From: Conoideocrella luteorostrata
Lineage: Eukaryota; Ascomycota; Sordariomycetes; Hypocreales; Clavicipitaceae
Length of the DNA stretch: 12,941 nucleotides
NCBI GenBank assembly: GCA_032433595.1
Contig: JASWJB010000599.1
Span: 1 to 12,941, forward strand
Reading direction: 5' to 3'
Both the position numbers and the translations under genes were made by a program. A model generated the notes under the pieces. That model was given only the letters and a program-made list of their open reading frames with translations, had not been told where the DNA came from and made no database searches. This document shows, piece by piece, positions 1-8,859 of this stretch (within the stretch, counting starts at the first letter, position 1; each line of letters opens with the position of its first letter).

Positions 1-15
1 CTATAATTACATTTG

Positions 16-53
16 TAATTTTTGTAATGTAATGTAATTTTTGTAATGTAATG
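16..53 (+). repeat. 19-bp tandem duplication inside the left arm
   Basis: TAATTTTTGTAATGTAATG occurs at 16-34 and again, identically, at 35-53. The right arm has only one copy. This is a direct tandem duplication, probably replication slippage in the TGTAATG-rich sequence, and it accounts for one of the two length differences between the arms. Confidence 0.9.
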
Positions 54-127
54 TGTAATGTAATGTAATTACAAAATTCTATATGTAATTATTGTAATTT
101 GTAATGTAATTTGTAATGTAATGTAAT

Positions 128-172
128 AATTACATTACCTTACAAATACTACATTTGTAATTGTAATGTAAT
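128..172 (+). repeat. 45-bp hairpin-forming insert in the left arm
   Basis: These 45 bases have no counterpart in the right arm. Bases 129-147 and 153-172 are near-perfect reverse complements (one base added and one base changed) around a 5-nt loop, ACTAC, at 148-152. Next to it, 121-127 and 129-135 form another 7-bp palindrome around a single A. The block looks like an inverted duplication of arm sequence, not foreign DNA. Confidence 0.8.
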
Positions 173-183
173 GCAATGCTCTG

Positions 184-2110
184 GCGTTATAGTAAGCGGT
201 TCCCACAATAGTATCTAAAGGTAGCCCTAGAATAGCAGCGCTTATTAAGCATTTAGGGTATAGTCTGTTACCTGTTCATAGGTCTTAGCTTCAGGAGGGA
301 ACTTCCGGCTCCTATCCTATATAGCTACGAGCCAGTGCTAGTATATTTTATCCTTAACTATTGCTTAGTCCTAAAGTTCTTATAGATAGGGACTAGCGAA
401 TAGCTAGCTCCCCTTTAGGGGGGAATAGGTCTCTTTGTCCTAATTTAAGGAATCTTCTTCTTAAAATAGGGTTACAATTAATACTAGTTATATTATTTTC
501 CCTAATTATTTAGATAATATATCCTGATCCTAGTCTCTACGCGAGAGAGCATCTAGGTGCTAGGCTTATAAACTAAGCCTATACCTAAGGTAGAAGTTAA
601 AAAACAAGAGTAGCTCTACTTATCTAACTTATTATTCTGAAACCTCCTGTGGTAAAAGAAAGTACTTAAGATTCTTATGGTCTATTAGGATCATAAATAG
701 TTTAGCCACGCTGCGGAGTTTAGCTAACTATGCCTTAAGACATAATATTATAGCTAATAACTCCTTGTTATGTATTATATAGTTCTGCTCCGCTGGCAAT
801 AAGCGTGCTAAGTGATACACCACTGGTTATAATATTCTGTCTAATCCTGTTTAAGATAGGTAACCCCCTAAGGCTAAACCTAAGCAATCTACCTCCATAG
901 TTATTAGAAGGTTAGGGTCCTATTAGGCTAAAACTAGGTGCGTAATAAAGGCCTCTTTTAGGCTTAGGAAGGCTTACTAGTGTTAGTCTATCCACCAGAA
1001 GGGGGCTCCTTTCTTCATAAGGTCTATAAAAGGGCTTATAGTCTTAGAGAAGTTTAGTATAAATTCCCGGTAAAAATTCGCGAACCCAATGAAACTATGT
1101 ACTCCCTGTGTTCTTATAGGGGCCTCCTATTCCTAAATTACTCTTATTTTTTCTAGGTCTAAACAAAGTTCTCTCCCTATATATATAATAAACCCTAGGT
1201 ATTTTACTTCTTTAGTAATAAATAAGCATTTACTTATATCTAAGTATAAGCCCGCTTCTCGCAGTTTTTATAAAACTACTCTAAGCTTCTTAACGTGGTC
1301 CTTCTATAATCTATTTAAGTAAATAAGTATATTATCTAAGTAAGCTATTGTATAGTCTCTAAGGGTTTCCCCTAACGCGTTATTAATATAGCGCTAAAAG
1401 GTAGCTAGTGCACCTACTAAGCCAAAAGGATAAACTAGCTATTTAAATAAGCTACACTATATATAGAATGCTATTTAATGCTCTTATCCTTCCGCTACTT
1501 ATATTTTATAAAACGCCGTGTATATATTAACTTTAGTAAACCACTGCGCCTAAGAGAGTAATTAGAGTATTTCTTTAATTAAGGGTAATAGGTATTAGTC
1601 CTACTCTATAACCTTATTAAGTGCGCGGTAATCTACATAAAATTGTTATTCTTCTCCTGGTTTCTTTGCTAATAAGACCAGGGTAGCCGCCAAAGAGGAA
1701 CTAACGTAAATCTAGCCTTTGTCTATAAGTTCTGTGACTTATTTCTGTATTTTAAGGAGGTGTTCACGGGATATACTATATAATAGGGCCTATAGTAGTT
1801 TAGGTTCCCTGCCTCCTAAGTCTAGTTATAGTTGTATATAATGGTCAAATATACCCCAATGTAGTAGTAGTTTATTAGCAAGTTCCTTATTAAATAGGTC
1901 CCAGAAATCATGTAGTTTGTTAGGTAGTTAGGTTATTATTAAGTCCTATATAGGTTATTACATTAGTAATGTTTAGTGTAACATAGTGTTAATTTTGTGT
2001 AGACTTGTCGCTAAGAATTAGTAGTTTACTACTCCTCTATGTATCTTACGCACTATAGCGGCGTAGGTTAATCCAAGGACCGTGACTATTAGGGGCCCTT
2101 TTTGTTGCGT
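184..2110 (-). pseudogene. pol: Broken gypsy pol (RT, RNase H, pre-integrase) of element A
   Basis: This is a remnant of the retrotransposon polyprotein that copies element RNA into DNA. On the minus strand I read HDFWDLFNKELANKL (about 1915-1870), matching the conserved stretch before gypsy RT, then LLAKKPGE, then FYVDYRALNKV (about 1640-1605), then VYPFGLVGALATF. The RT active site reads YLDN at 1342-1331: the first Asp survives and the second has become Asn by G-to-A. YLGFII and FIGFANFYREF follow at about 1205-1060. RNase H reads EVDC near 895, NKELLAI near 750, DHKN near 680 and DALSRRD at about 553-533. In-frame stops are mostly TAA/TAG at expected Gln or Trp positions, the usual RIP damage. 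Reading in similar frames runs to the edge of the left arm. The gene is non-functional. Confidence 0.88.
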
Positions 2111-2128
2111 AGAATAGATAGCTAGACC
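184..2128 (-). mobile_element. Element A: truncated Ty3/gypsy retrotransposon, minus strand
   Basis: The minus strand carries gypsy pol domains in the expected order from high to low coordinates: protease-RT linker (about 2100-1860), reverse transcriptase (about 1850-1230), RT connection (about 1200-950), RNase H (about 900-520) and pre-integrase sequence (about 500-184). It is cut on the left by the inverted-repeat arm, before any integrase, and on the right by the LTR of element B. No gag, protease active site, integrase or LTR of A is present. It keeps more G+C and more uninterrupted stretches than element C, so it is less heavily mutated. Confidence 0.88.
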
Positions 2129-2330
2129 TGACATGGGCTGTACTGGTCACTCACGTGACGGATTCGACTTATAAAAGATCGAATCTTGCCCGTTAGTAGA
2201 TAGAATCAATAATAACCTTATAACTATCTAAGATCTAACTTATTATTGCTTTGTTTTTGCTTTCCTTTACCTAAATACTAATAATACTAATACTATAGCT
2301 AATATAGATAACTAATGTGTTACGTTTAGT
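2129..2330 (+). repeat. Probable 5' LTR of element B (right border approximate)
   Basis: Coding similarity to gypsy pol of A stops here, and a less mutated block starting TGACATGGGC follows. It carries an E-box and a TATA box, then a T-rich and pyrimidine-rich stretch, as a U3-R-U5 arrangement would. The start at 2129 fits the TG that begins LTRs. I could not fix the right end, because no second copy lies in the window and no primer-binding site is certain. It may end near 2324. Confidence 0.5.
2151..2185 (+). promoter_or_regulatory. LTR core promoter: E-box plus TATA box inside a 7-bp inverted repeat
   Basis: The 8-bp palindrome TCACGTGA (2151-2158) contains CACGTG, the E-box bound by bHLH factors. 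Just downstream, the TATA-like TTATAAAAG (2169-2177) is enclosed by GATTCGA (2161-2167) and TCGAATC (2179-2185), an exact inverted repeat. This fits the U3 promoter of element B. Factor binding is inferred from the motif only. Confidence 0.5.
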
Positions 2331-2347
2331 ATCCCACTAGCTATATC

Positions 2348-2364
2348 TAGCACGTAACGTGCTA
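2348..2364. repeat. Perfect 8-bp palindrome around one A, downstream of the B LTR
   Basis: TAGCACGT and ACGTGCTA are exact reverse complements separated by a single A at 2356. It lies just after the likely LTR end, where a primer-binding site or leader structure would be. A second stem, GTGTTTTA/TAAAACAC with a 2-nt loop, lies at 2485-2502. The function is unknown. Confidence 0.55.
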
Positions 2365-3840
2365 AAACTAGCATGTAATAAGTGGTAATAATTGCTCTTA
2401 ATATATTGCCTTTAAAAGAGCCTTATTGCGATTTTAATATATTAATATCTAAGACTAACTAGCTTAGAGATTAATACTAATTAGGTGTTTTAACTAAAAC
2501 ACTTACCCTATTAGAACTCACTATAATCTAGGAGCTTTAGAGCTTCTTATAATTAAATCTAGATTTTACCTATAGGAGATAAAGATTATAAGATACTATT
2601 ATAATTAATAACCTTACTAAGCTATCTTACTAGAAATATAATAATTCTAGTATCTTTTAGCAGAGTAAAACTACTTATAAGAAATTATATTTACACTACT
2701 AAAGTATTATTAACTTAATAGGACTAATAATTACCTAGAAGAGTGCTAAATCTATTATTTATAAAGCAAGAGAAGTAAGATTACTCTCTAAGAGTAAGTA
2801 CTTAATCTATGCCTTAAATAGTAAAAAGGAAATAGCTTTATAGTAAATAGATTTATATAGCACTTAGCTAGAACCTATTTCCTAACTAGAAAGCAGAAAC
2901 TAATAGGAACTTAAGGACTACTAAGAACTAAGGAAAGGAAAAAACCCTATTATTCTAAGAGAAGAACTTTACTACTTAAACTCTGCTTTAGAATTATTTA
3001 TTAATATAATATTCCTATTTACCTATAAATTATAAGGGTTAATTTTATTTACCTAGCTAAGGAACCCTTTACTAGAAACTTAGGAAATAGACTTAAACTC
3101 TAATAAGTTAACTAGATCTTAGGAAACTATAAGGCTACTAGCGGGACTACCTTAACTAACCCCTAATTAAGATAAATAATAATAGAATTTAGCTTTAGAT
3201 TTAAAAGCCACGATTTTTAAGGCTTTAAATAAGAAAGGCTAACTACTACTCTAGGAAGAATAAAACTAGTAGCCTAATCCACTAATTTAACACTATAACT
3301 TATATAGTTATACTTAGTTTCTATCTAAAGGAAACTTTTACCTAAGCTAGTACTTACACTAACTAGGATAAATATAGCTTTATTTACTATAATACTAAAT
3401 ACTAAGATAATAAAAACTAGGACTAATACTAAGAGGTAACCTATAAGACTATTTAGCGTAGTTCTAGTACTTTAATAGCAGGAACCTATATAGTTAATGC
3501 TATGCTACTCTAATAGCGCTAACACTAGGCTAACTATATTTATAATAAGGAAACTTTTAAGGACTATAGAGACCTTAACCTATATATTCTTAATTTCCTC
3601 CTGTACTAGGATAGAATTAACTAAACAATAGCTATAGCCCTAATTTAAAGTAAAGCTAGCTACCCCTAAACCTAAATTATTATTAGTATTTACTACCTAA
3701 AAGACCTTTTTCACACTAAGAGGGGCTACTACTAACTTTAATAAATCCTATATAGAAAATAGTAAATATAGGATACTTTTGTCCTAAAATAGAATAAGAT
3801 AATAATAAATAAGCTCTTATTATATACAAAGGAAAATAAG
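2365..3840 (+). other. Leader and unrecognised 5' part of element B
   Basis: This stretch is strongly RIP-mutated and has no long open frame. If TAA/TAG are read as former Gln codons, several frames stay open for stretches (for example around 3540-3720 on the plus strand), so it probably held the leader and N-terminal gag, or another B-encoded protein. I do not recognise a family in it. The mutation load makes the frame ambiguous. Confidence 0.4.
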
Positions 3841-4830
3841 TAGTTTTCTATAATATTAAATTATAAATCTAAGTAGTCTAGAATTACTTAAACTAAGCTA
3901 GTCTTAATAAATAAATATTTATTAAGCTTTATGCCTAGAACTTATTTAAAGGAAAAGCCCTTATTTAGTATTATTAACACCTTAATAAAACAAAAAAGGA
4001 ATATATTTTTAACTCTATACTTACTATATTTAATACTATAAGAAAAGAGTTTAGTATATTAATAAAGAAAGCTATTAATTAGTTAAATAAAGCTAAATTT
4101 ACTAAGGAAGATATAATAAGTAATACTTCTTTGCGAGATTTTATATCTAAGGTATTTTAATATACTAAAGTAAATAAGGAATAAACTAATAAGTAGCTAT
4201 TAGTTTAACTTTAATAAAAGCTTAATCTAGAATTATATATTTAATGTCTAAAACTAACCACAAAAGATAATAGATTAAAATATATTACTATAATTAAAGA
4301 TAAAAGGTAAGACCTATAGGAAATAATTAAATCTAAAAGAGACTCTAATAAGGTAAGAAAAGGCACTAAACCTACTAAAGCCTACTATATTATAGATAAC
4401 TTTAATAATAACTAAGAAGGGGATAGTTAAATTAACGCACACTAAAATAAGCTATACTTTAGTTAGAACTAGGATTAACCCTGTTAAAACTATAAGAACT
4501 AATATAATAATAATTATAATTAAGGACTTAGTTTTAAGTACTAAAATTACTATTAAAATCAGGACTTTTGCGGTAAGGACCTAAGGTTCTATAGATAGCT
4601 ATAGCTACCCTAGAATTAGTAATAGCTACTATTAAGTTAGCTAGAATAAACTAAATAATAAGAGGATTTGCTAAGGCTACTAATAGAAGAAATTAATAAG
4701 AATAATAACTCTTAACTAAAACAAAATAAATACTATAAGGATTAGCCCTAGTATTAACAAAATTAACAAAACTAAGACTAACTATAGGCCTAAAGATTCC
4801 GTAGATAGTATTAGCTATAAAACTAGGACC
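3840..4830 (+). pseudogene. gag: Broken gag-like region of element B
   Basis: A plus-strand frame reads NTIRKEFSILIKKAIN, then NKAKFTKEDIISNTSLRDF (about 4080-4145), then KLTTKDNRLKYITIIKDKR (about 4250-4310). It then runs into a Gln/Asn-rich, low-complexity tail, where most codons for Gln have become stops (about 4440-4800). A structured helical part followed by a disordered Q/N-rich part, placed before the protease, is typical of gypsy Gag, the capsid protein of the virus-like particle. At 4836-4892 a Cys...His...Cys remnant could be a decayed nucleocapsid zinc knuckle, but this is weak. The call rests mainly on position and character, as I saw no diagnostic motif. Confidence 0.5.
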
Positions 4831-4879
4831 CTTTATGTATATATATTATAATATACAAAGATAATTCTAACTATAAGAC

Positions 4880-5417
4880 ACATAAAGCCTGCTTAAAGGC
4901 TAAAGGATACTCTCTTATTAAAGAAGGAGAAAAATATAGTAGTTAAGGCAATAATAACGAATTTAGGGATAAAACTAACTTCACTAAAGCCTACTTTATA
5001 GAACTATAGAAGGAAAAGGTTAAGTATATATACTTTAGTAATAAAAACACTATTATTTAACTAAGAACCCGCAGTGTATTAGGATTAGTTATAGGATAAG
5101 TAGTAGAGGCTATACCTTAACTATAGAAAGTTAAAATTAACTATTAAACTATAAATTCCTACTTATGAGTGCTACTTAGGTTCTATAACAAAGGGAATAC
5201 CTATACTATCTGCCTTAACATAGGAACTTCCTCTATTTTAGCTAATAAAAACTAGCTTCTTTAGTATAAAATTAACGTTAAATAGGGAAAGCAAAAGCCT
5301 AAACTAGTGAAAGGGGTGTAGTTAGCATTTATTATCACAGAAATAGTAACTTTTGACTTCTATATACCTAGAATTACGCAAGGAATAAAAATCACCGGTC
5401 ACTTCACGGTGATAGCG
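4880..5417 (+). pseudogene. Broken retropepsin-type protease of element B, cut by insertion
   Basis: This is the remnant of the aspartic protease that would process the Gag-Pol polyprotein. In one plus-strand frame I read CLKAKGYSLIKEGEKYSS (from 4891), then NEFRDKTNFTKAYFIEL, then RTRSVLGLVIG, then YTICLNIGTSSILANKN (about 5202-5255). The last stretch matches the LDTG(S/T)S active-site loop. The catalytic Asp codon is now AAC (Asn) at 5217-5219, and the Thr of DTG is Ile. The frame continues to HFTVIA, where the LTR of element C begins at 5418, before the second conserved protease motif. Stops are mainly at former Gln codons, plus a TGA near 5166. The protease is dead, both by active-site loss and by truncation. 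Confidence 0.75.
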
Positions 5418-5693
5418 TGTTACGACCCTGGCTAGCGGGCTGCAAGAAGACCGGCCACGGGGCGCTAAAACCCCACTACCACACGTGACCTACAGGCGGG
5501 ACAAGAGATGTTCCGTGGACAGGCATAGCTAGGTTCACTTTGGTTCGCGTGAATTAAAGGTAAACCACCTACTATATAGGCACCACTAAATTACACTCTT
5601 TAGATACTTTAGATAGTTAGTCTTTAATAGTTATTTAATTATTATAATTATTTATCTATATTTACTAATTACCTAAACTATTATAATGTAATA
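5418..5693 (+). repeat. 5' LTR of element C
   Basis: The first 79 bp (5418-5496) recur at 12744-12822 with six differences, which proves the LTR start, TGTTAC. The right end is placed at GTAATA (5688-5693), which would restore to a GTAACA end mirroring TGTTAC; that border is inferred. The head (5418 to about 5560) is G+C-rich and keeps many CpA, while the rest is AT-rich. An E-box CACGTG lies at 5482-5487 and a TATA-like TATATA at 5573-5578, about 90 bp downstream. LTRs supply promoter and polyadenylation signals. Confidence 0.8.
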
Positions 5694-6110
5694 TCTCTCT
5701 GCTTAGAATATATAATACCCTATAACCTCTGCTAATATAAACCATAACTTAGGTTTATCCCTTAGGAACTAACTATAGCTATTATATATTAAAGACTCTT
5801 ATTTAGACTTACACTACGTTACTCTAAGTAATACCTTATACTATTAATATAGCTCTTAACTCTAAGCATAAATTAAGCTTTAAAGGAAAGGAGAAAAATC
5901 CCTAAGATACTATAAATATTAACTCTAATAATAAATATAATAATATAATTTAACTCCTTTAAAGCTAGATTAAATAAGCTAAATAATATATAAGTAAAAT
6001 AGCTTAATATATATAAAAATAAGCTAATATATACTAAGGCTAAATTAATAAACTTAATAAACTTATTACCTTTACTATAAAAGGCAAGAACCTAAGAGAA
6101 GTACTAAAGC
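5694..6110 (+). other. Leader and gag N-terminus of element C, unresolved
   Basis: This is the AT-rich, RIP-mutated stretch between the 5' LTR and the first recognisable gag sequence. A primer-binding site should sit directly after the LTR, but I could not match one. No start codon for gag can be chosen safely, because TpG, and with it ATG, has been nearly erased. Confidence 0.4.
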
Positions 6111-6870
6111 CTACACTACTAGGATTATTTAATAATACTATAAGTACCTTATAGTTATTTCTTACCTAGCTTTAGGCTTACTTTATGTATTTCTTAGTAT
6201 AATTTAAGAATAAAGTATTTAGGGTATAATATACTATAAGTAAACTTACTAGACTAATACTCTCTTAGTTTAAACCTATATTATATAACTATATAGAAAA
6301 CTCTTTTTTAAGAACTTATAAACTAAATATAATTTATATTTTCTTATTTTATTAAGAATTTAAAAACTTTATTTATTAAACTTTTAAAACTATAAATAAA
6401 GAATAAAAGGTAGAAAGTAAATTATAAAACCTATATTAAAAAGGATTAATATTTAAATATTTTATAATATTTTTATAAATTATCTTTAAACTTCTATAGA
6501 AATAAGCTTATTTTATATTTATATATTATAAAGGACTTAAGGAGAAAGTTAAGGATAAACTCTATAAACTAAACTAACTAAATACCCTTGCTAATTATAT
6601 TAATATTATAGTATATATTAATAATAAATAATATAAATAACACTAAGAAAAAAATTAAGGTAATAAAAACTAATATAATAATATACAAAAAAACCTTAGT
6701 AACTAAGGCAAATAATAATAAAAGCTTATTATATATATATACACTACTAACCTAAGATAAATAAACTTAAACACTATAAAGAAAATTAATAAAGAAAAGG
6801 TAAAGTGCTATAATTATAGGAAAAAAGAATATTTCTCTAGGGAATATAAATAACCTAAGAAAGAGTAAAA
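6110..6870 (+). pseudogene. gag: Broken Gag (capsid and zinc knuckle) of element C
   Basis: Gag forms the virus-like particle and binds element RNA. In plus-strand frames I read AYFMYF and FKNKVFRV (about 6178-6225), then FKPILYNYIENSF (about 6265-6305), where LNWFQP-type gag sequences are expected. YYKGLKEKVKDKLYKLN (about 6525-6575) and NTLANYINIIVYINN (about 6582-6628) fit the C-terminal half of the Retrotrans_gag domain. A nucleocapsid zinc knuckle starts at 6806: CYNYRKKEYFSREYK. The spacing is C-x2-C-x4-H-x4-C, but three of the four ligands now read Tyr (two TGT/TGC to TAT and one CAT/CAC to TAT), all single transitions of the RIP type. Former Gln codons are stops throughout. Confidence 0.78.
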
Positions 6871-8480
6871 ACTAGCTTTAAATAATAAGAAATAACTTAA
6901 TAATACTAATATAAATATTAAATACTAAAACCTTAACTAAACTAAATATTATAATAATAACTATATTATATACCTTAGTAATAAATAAGGTAGCAAATAG
7001 TTTCTAATGTAGCCTAAGAAAACCTTAGCTATAACTAGCAGGATTCCTTTACTAAAAAGGGAATAAGGAACTAAACTATAATAAATTAAATAATAAACCT
7101 ACTAAGAAATCTAAGTAAGAATAAATAAAGTATAATAAGTAGTAAAAAAAAACCTTTAATAATAAAAAGAAAAAGCTATATAACTTCTTATATAGTTATA
7201 AGAAGAAAGGGCACTAAATATTAATAACACTAGTTTATTTAGCACTAAGAATTAAGATTAAGATATACCTAAAGATAGTAATAGTAATAATAAGTTTAAT
7301 TAGGACTATAAAACATTATTATATAAAGGAAGTAATAAGGATAGGTAAATTACCTTATAGCATAACGTAGAATACTATAACACATAATACTAAGATATTC
7401 TTATATAAATTAAACCTAAACCTCTTATGTTTAACTAAAAATAAACATTTATTTAATATTAACCTACACTATAAGGAAAAAATATAATAATCTTAATCCT
7501 AAGTAATAACTTTATAGTAATAGCTATAAGACTATAAGAACTATTAGGAGAATTTAGGGATAACCTATAAATATACCTAAATTATAATAAATATTATTAT
7601 ATCTTATAAGTATTATATACACACTTTAAATATAAAATGCATTTTTATACTAAAGTAAAACTAAATATCTTTCTAAAACATATAGTAAAATATATTATTA
7701 TATAACTATACCTAGCCTATAAACTTAGAGAATAGAGAATAATACTTAGAAATAAAGAATATATTACTATTCTTAAACCTAACGCAAGTATACCACTATA
7801 GTGCTAAAACATAGGAGCACTAATACTACTATATAAAATAGATATATACTAAATACACCTGCTTAAAAAAGTAATTAAATAGTATTAAAGGGTAAAATAT
7901 ATTAACCCTTAATAATATAAATAGTTACTAGGAACAGAAGCCTATAGAATAACTAATTATAATATATATAACCTGCTATAATACCTAGAATATCTAGTAA
8001 ATAAGGCAAGGGAATAGTATAAATAGTAATTTAAAACACTAAAAACATACTAAGACGCAAGGTAATTATTTAAGTTATATAAAAAGGATAACCCTATAGA
8101 AGCTAAGAAATTATAATAATAAAACAAGAATCACTATAATAAATAATACTAATATAATATACAAAACTATTAATAAAGATATATAGTAAACTATAAAGAC
8201 TATTATTATAATTAACACGTAGAAATAAAACGCTAAATATACATAAAACTTATGTATTTATGTAAACAAAGAATAGGTTTTAAATAAGCTATTAAAAACA
8301 ATAATACTATAGAATAGTATAAGGAAATTAAAAGATAAATTAATAAAGAAACTATTCTAAATTTAAAAAATAAAGTATACTATTTATAAAAGGGCTATAA
8401 ACTAGCTTAGCGGGAAAGAAACTAATAACCCTATGTAAAACTAATAATAATAGAATATAATATAAACTAGTATTAAAAGC
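6871..8480 (+). pseudogene. Long middle segment of element C between zinc knuckle and protease
   Basis: About 1.6 kb separates the zinc knuckle from the protease active site, longer than I expect for a Tf1-like Gag-Pol. It can be read in stretches if TAA/TAG stand for Gln: QDIPKDSNSNNKFN-like acidic sequence near 7260-7300, KTLKTYQDAR near 8035-8065, NKNHYNKQYQYNIQNYQQR near 8123-8180, and MYLCKQRIGFKQAIKNN (8252 to about 8302). These suggest a hydrophilic protein with one conserved basic segment, not an enzyme. I do not recognise a Pfam-type family. It could be a gag C-terminal extension or a Gag-Pol linker. The frame assignment is uncertain in 6950-7850. Confidence 0.45.
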
Positions 8481-8489
8481 TAAGATCTT

Positions 8490-8830
8490 AGGATATTATA
8501 TAAAAGCACTTATAAATAATAGTATAATAGGTAACTATATCTTACCTAGAGTTATTAATTATTACTAACTACTATAGAACACAAAAAAGAAACCCTATTA
8601 ACTTTATAATATTAAAGGAAAAATATTCTCTTATAATAATAGGATAATTAATATAAAGACCCCTTACTTACTTATTATTATTTAAGGATATTTTAAAACT
8701 ATTACTTATAATATTATAGATATATTAAAACATAATATAGTCCTAGGATATTTATAGCTAAGGGAGAGTAACTTACTAATTAACTAAAGAACTAGCTATT
8801 TACGTTAGGATAATAGTGTAAACTAATAGC
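8490..8830 (+). pseudogene. Broken aspartic protease of element C
   Basis: This is the retropepsin-like protease domain at the start of Pol. The active-site loop, expected as ALIDSGATG, reads ALINNSIIG at 8506-8532. The catalytic Asp codon is AAT (Asn) at 8515-8517, and each of the following changes is a single or double transition. The frame continues GNYILPRVINYY, then NTKKKPY, then HNIVLGYL at about 8731-8754, which matches the second conserved (I/V)LG(L/M)PWL motif, with a TAG where Trp is expected. All this precedes the RT in one polyprotein arrangement. It is inactive on sequence grounds. Confidence 0.8.
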
Positions 8831-8859
8831 ATTAAAATAATTTAAAAAAAGCGAAATTT

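Larger units (their letters stand above)
1..183 (+). repeat. Left arm of inverted repeat, ATTACA/TGTAAT-rich, expanded form
   Basis: Reading inward from base 1, this arm matches the reverse complement of 12823-12941 with no substitutions that I can find. The only differences are two extra blocks here, 35-53 and 128-172 (183 = 119 + 19 + 45). It is built from repeated TGTAATG and ATTACA words and has many small hairpins, such as ATTACA-TT-TGTAAT at 7-20. It is rich in TpG (9 in the first 60 bases), unlike the RIP-mutated interior. The inner boundary falls after GCAATGCTCTG (173-183), where similarity to the other arm stops. It could be the terminal inverted repeat of a large element or one copy of a short AT-rich transposon. 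Confidence 0.9.
2129..5417 (+). mobile_element. Element B: truncated Ty3/gypsy retrotransposon, plus strand
   Basis: It consists of an LTR-like head (from about 2129), a gag-like region and a protease domain on the plus strand. It ends where the LTR of element C begins, in the middle of the protease reading frame (HFTVIA at about 5400-5417). RT, RNase H, integrase and 3' LTR are missing from the window, so B looks split by C, with its other half lost or beyond the right edge. RIP-type changes (TAA/TAG for Gln codons, Asp to Asn) run throughout. Whether A and B belong to the same family cannot be told, because they share no domain. Confidence 0.75.

Noticed and set aside
121..172. CRISPR-like repeat-spacer array in the ATTACA repeats
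   Set aside because: Repeat units are 5-7 bases with no regular spacers, no cas genes are present, and the context is eukaryotic retroelements.
1..183. Telomeric or subtelomeric repeat array
   Set aside because: The TGTAATG words are irregular and match no fungal telomere unit I know, and the same sequence occurs inverted at the other end inside an LTR.
2318..2324. TGTTACG at 2318 as another C-type LTR start
   Set aside because: Similarity to the C LTR (5418) ends after these seven bases, so it is a chance match.
5166..5168. TGA in the B protease frame as evidence of a programmed readthrough
   Set aside because: It is one of many stops in a decayed gene, and CGA to TGA is a plain C-to-T change.
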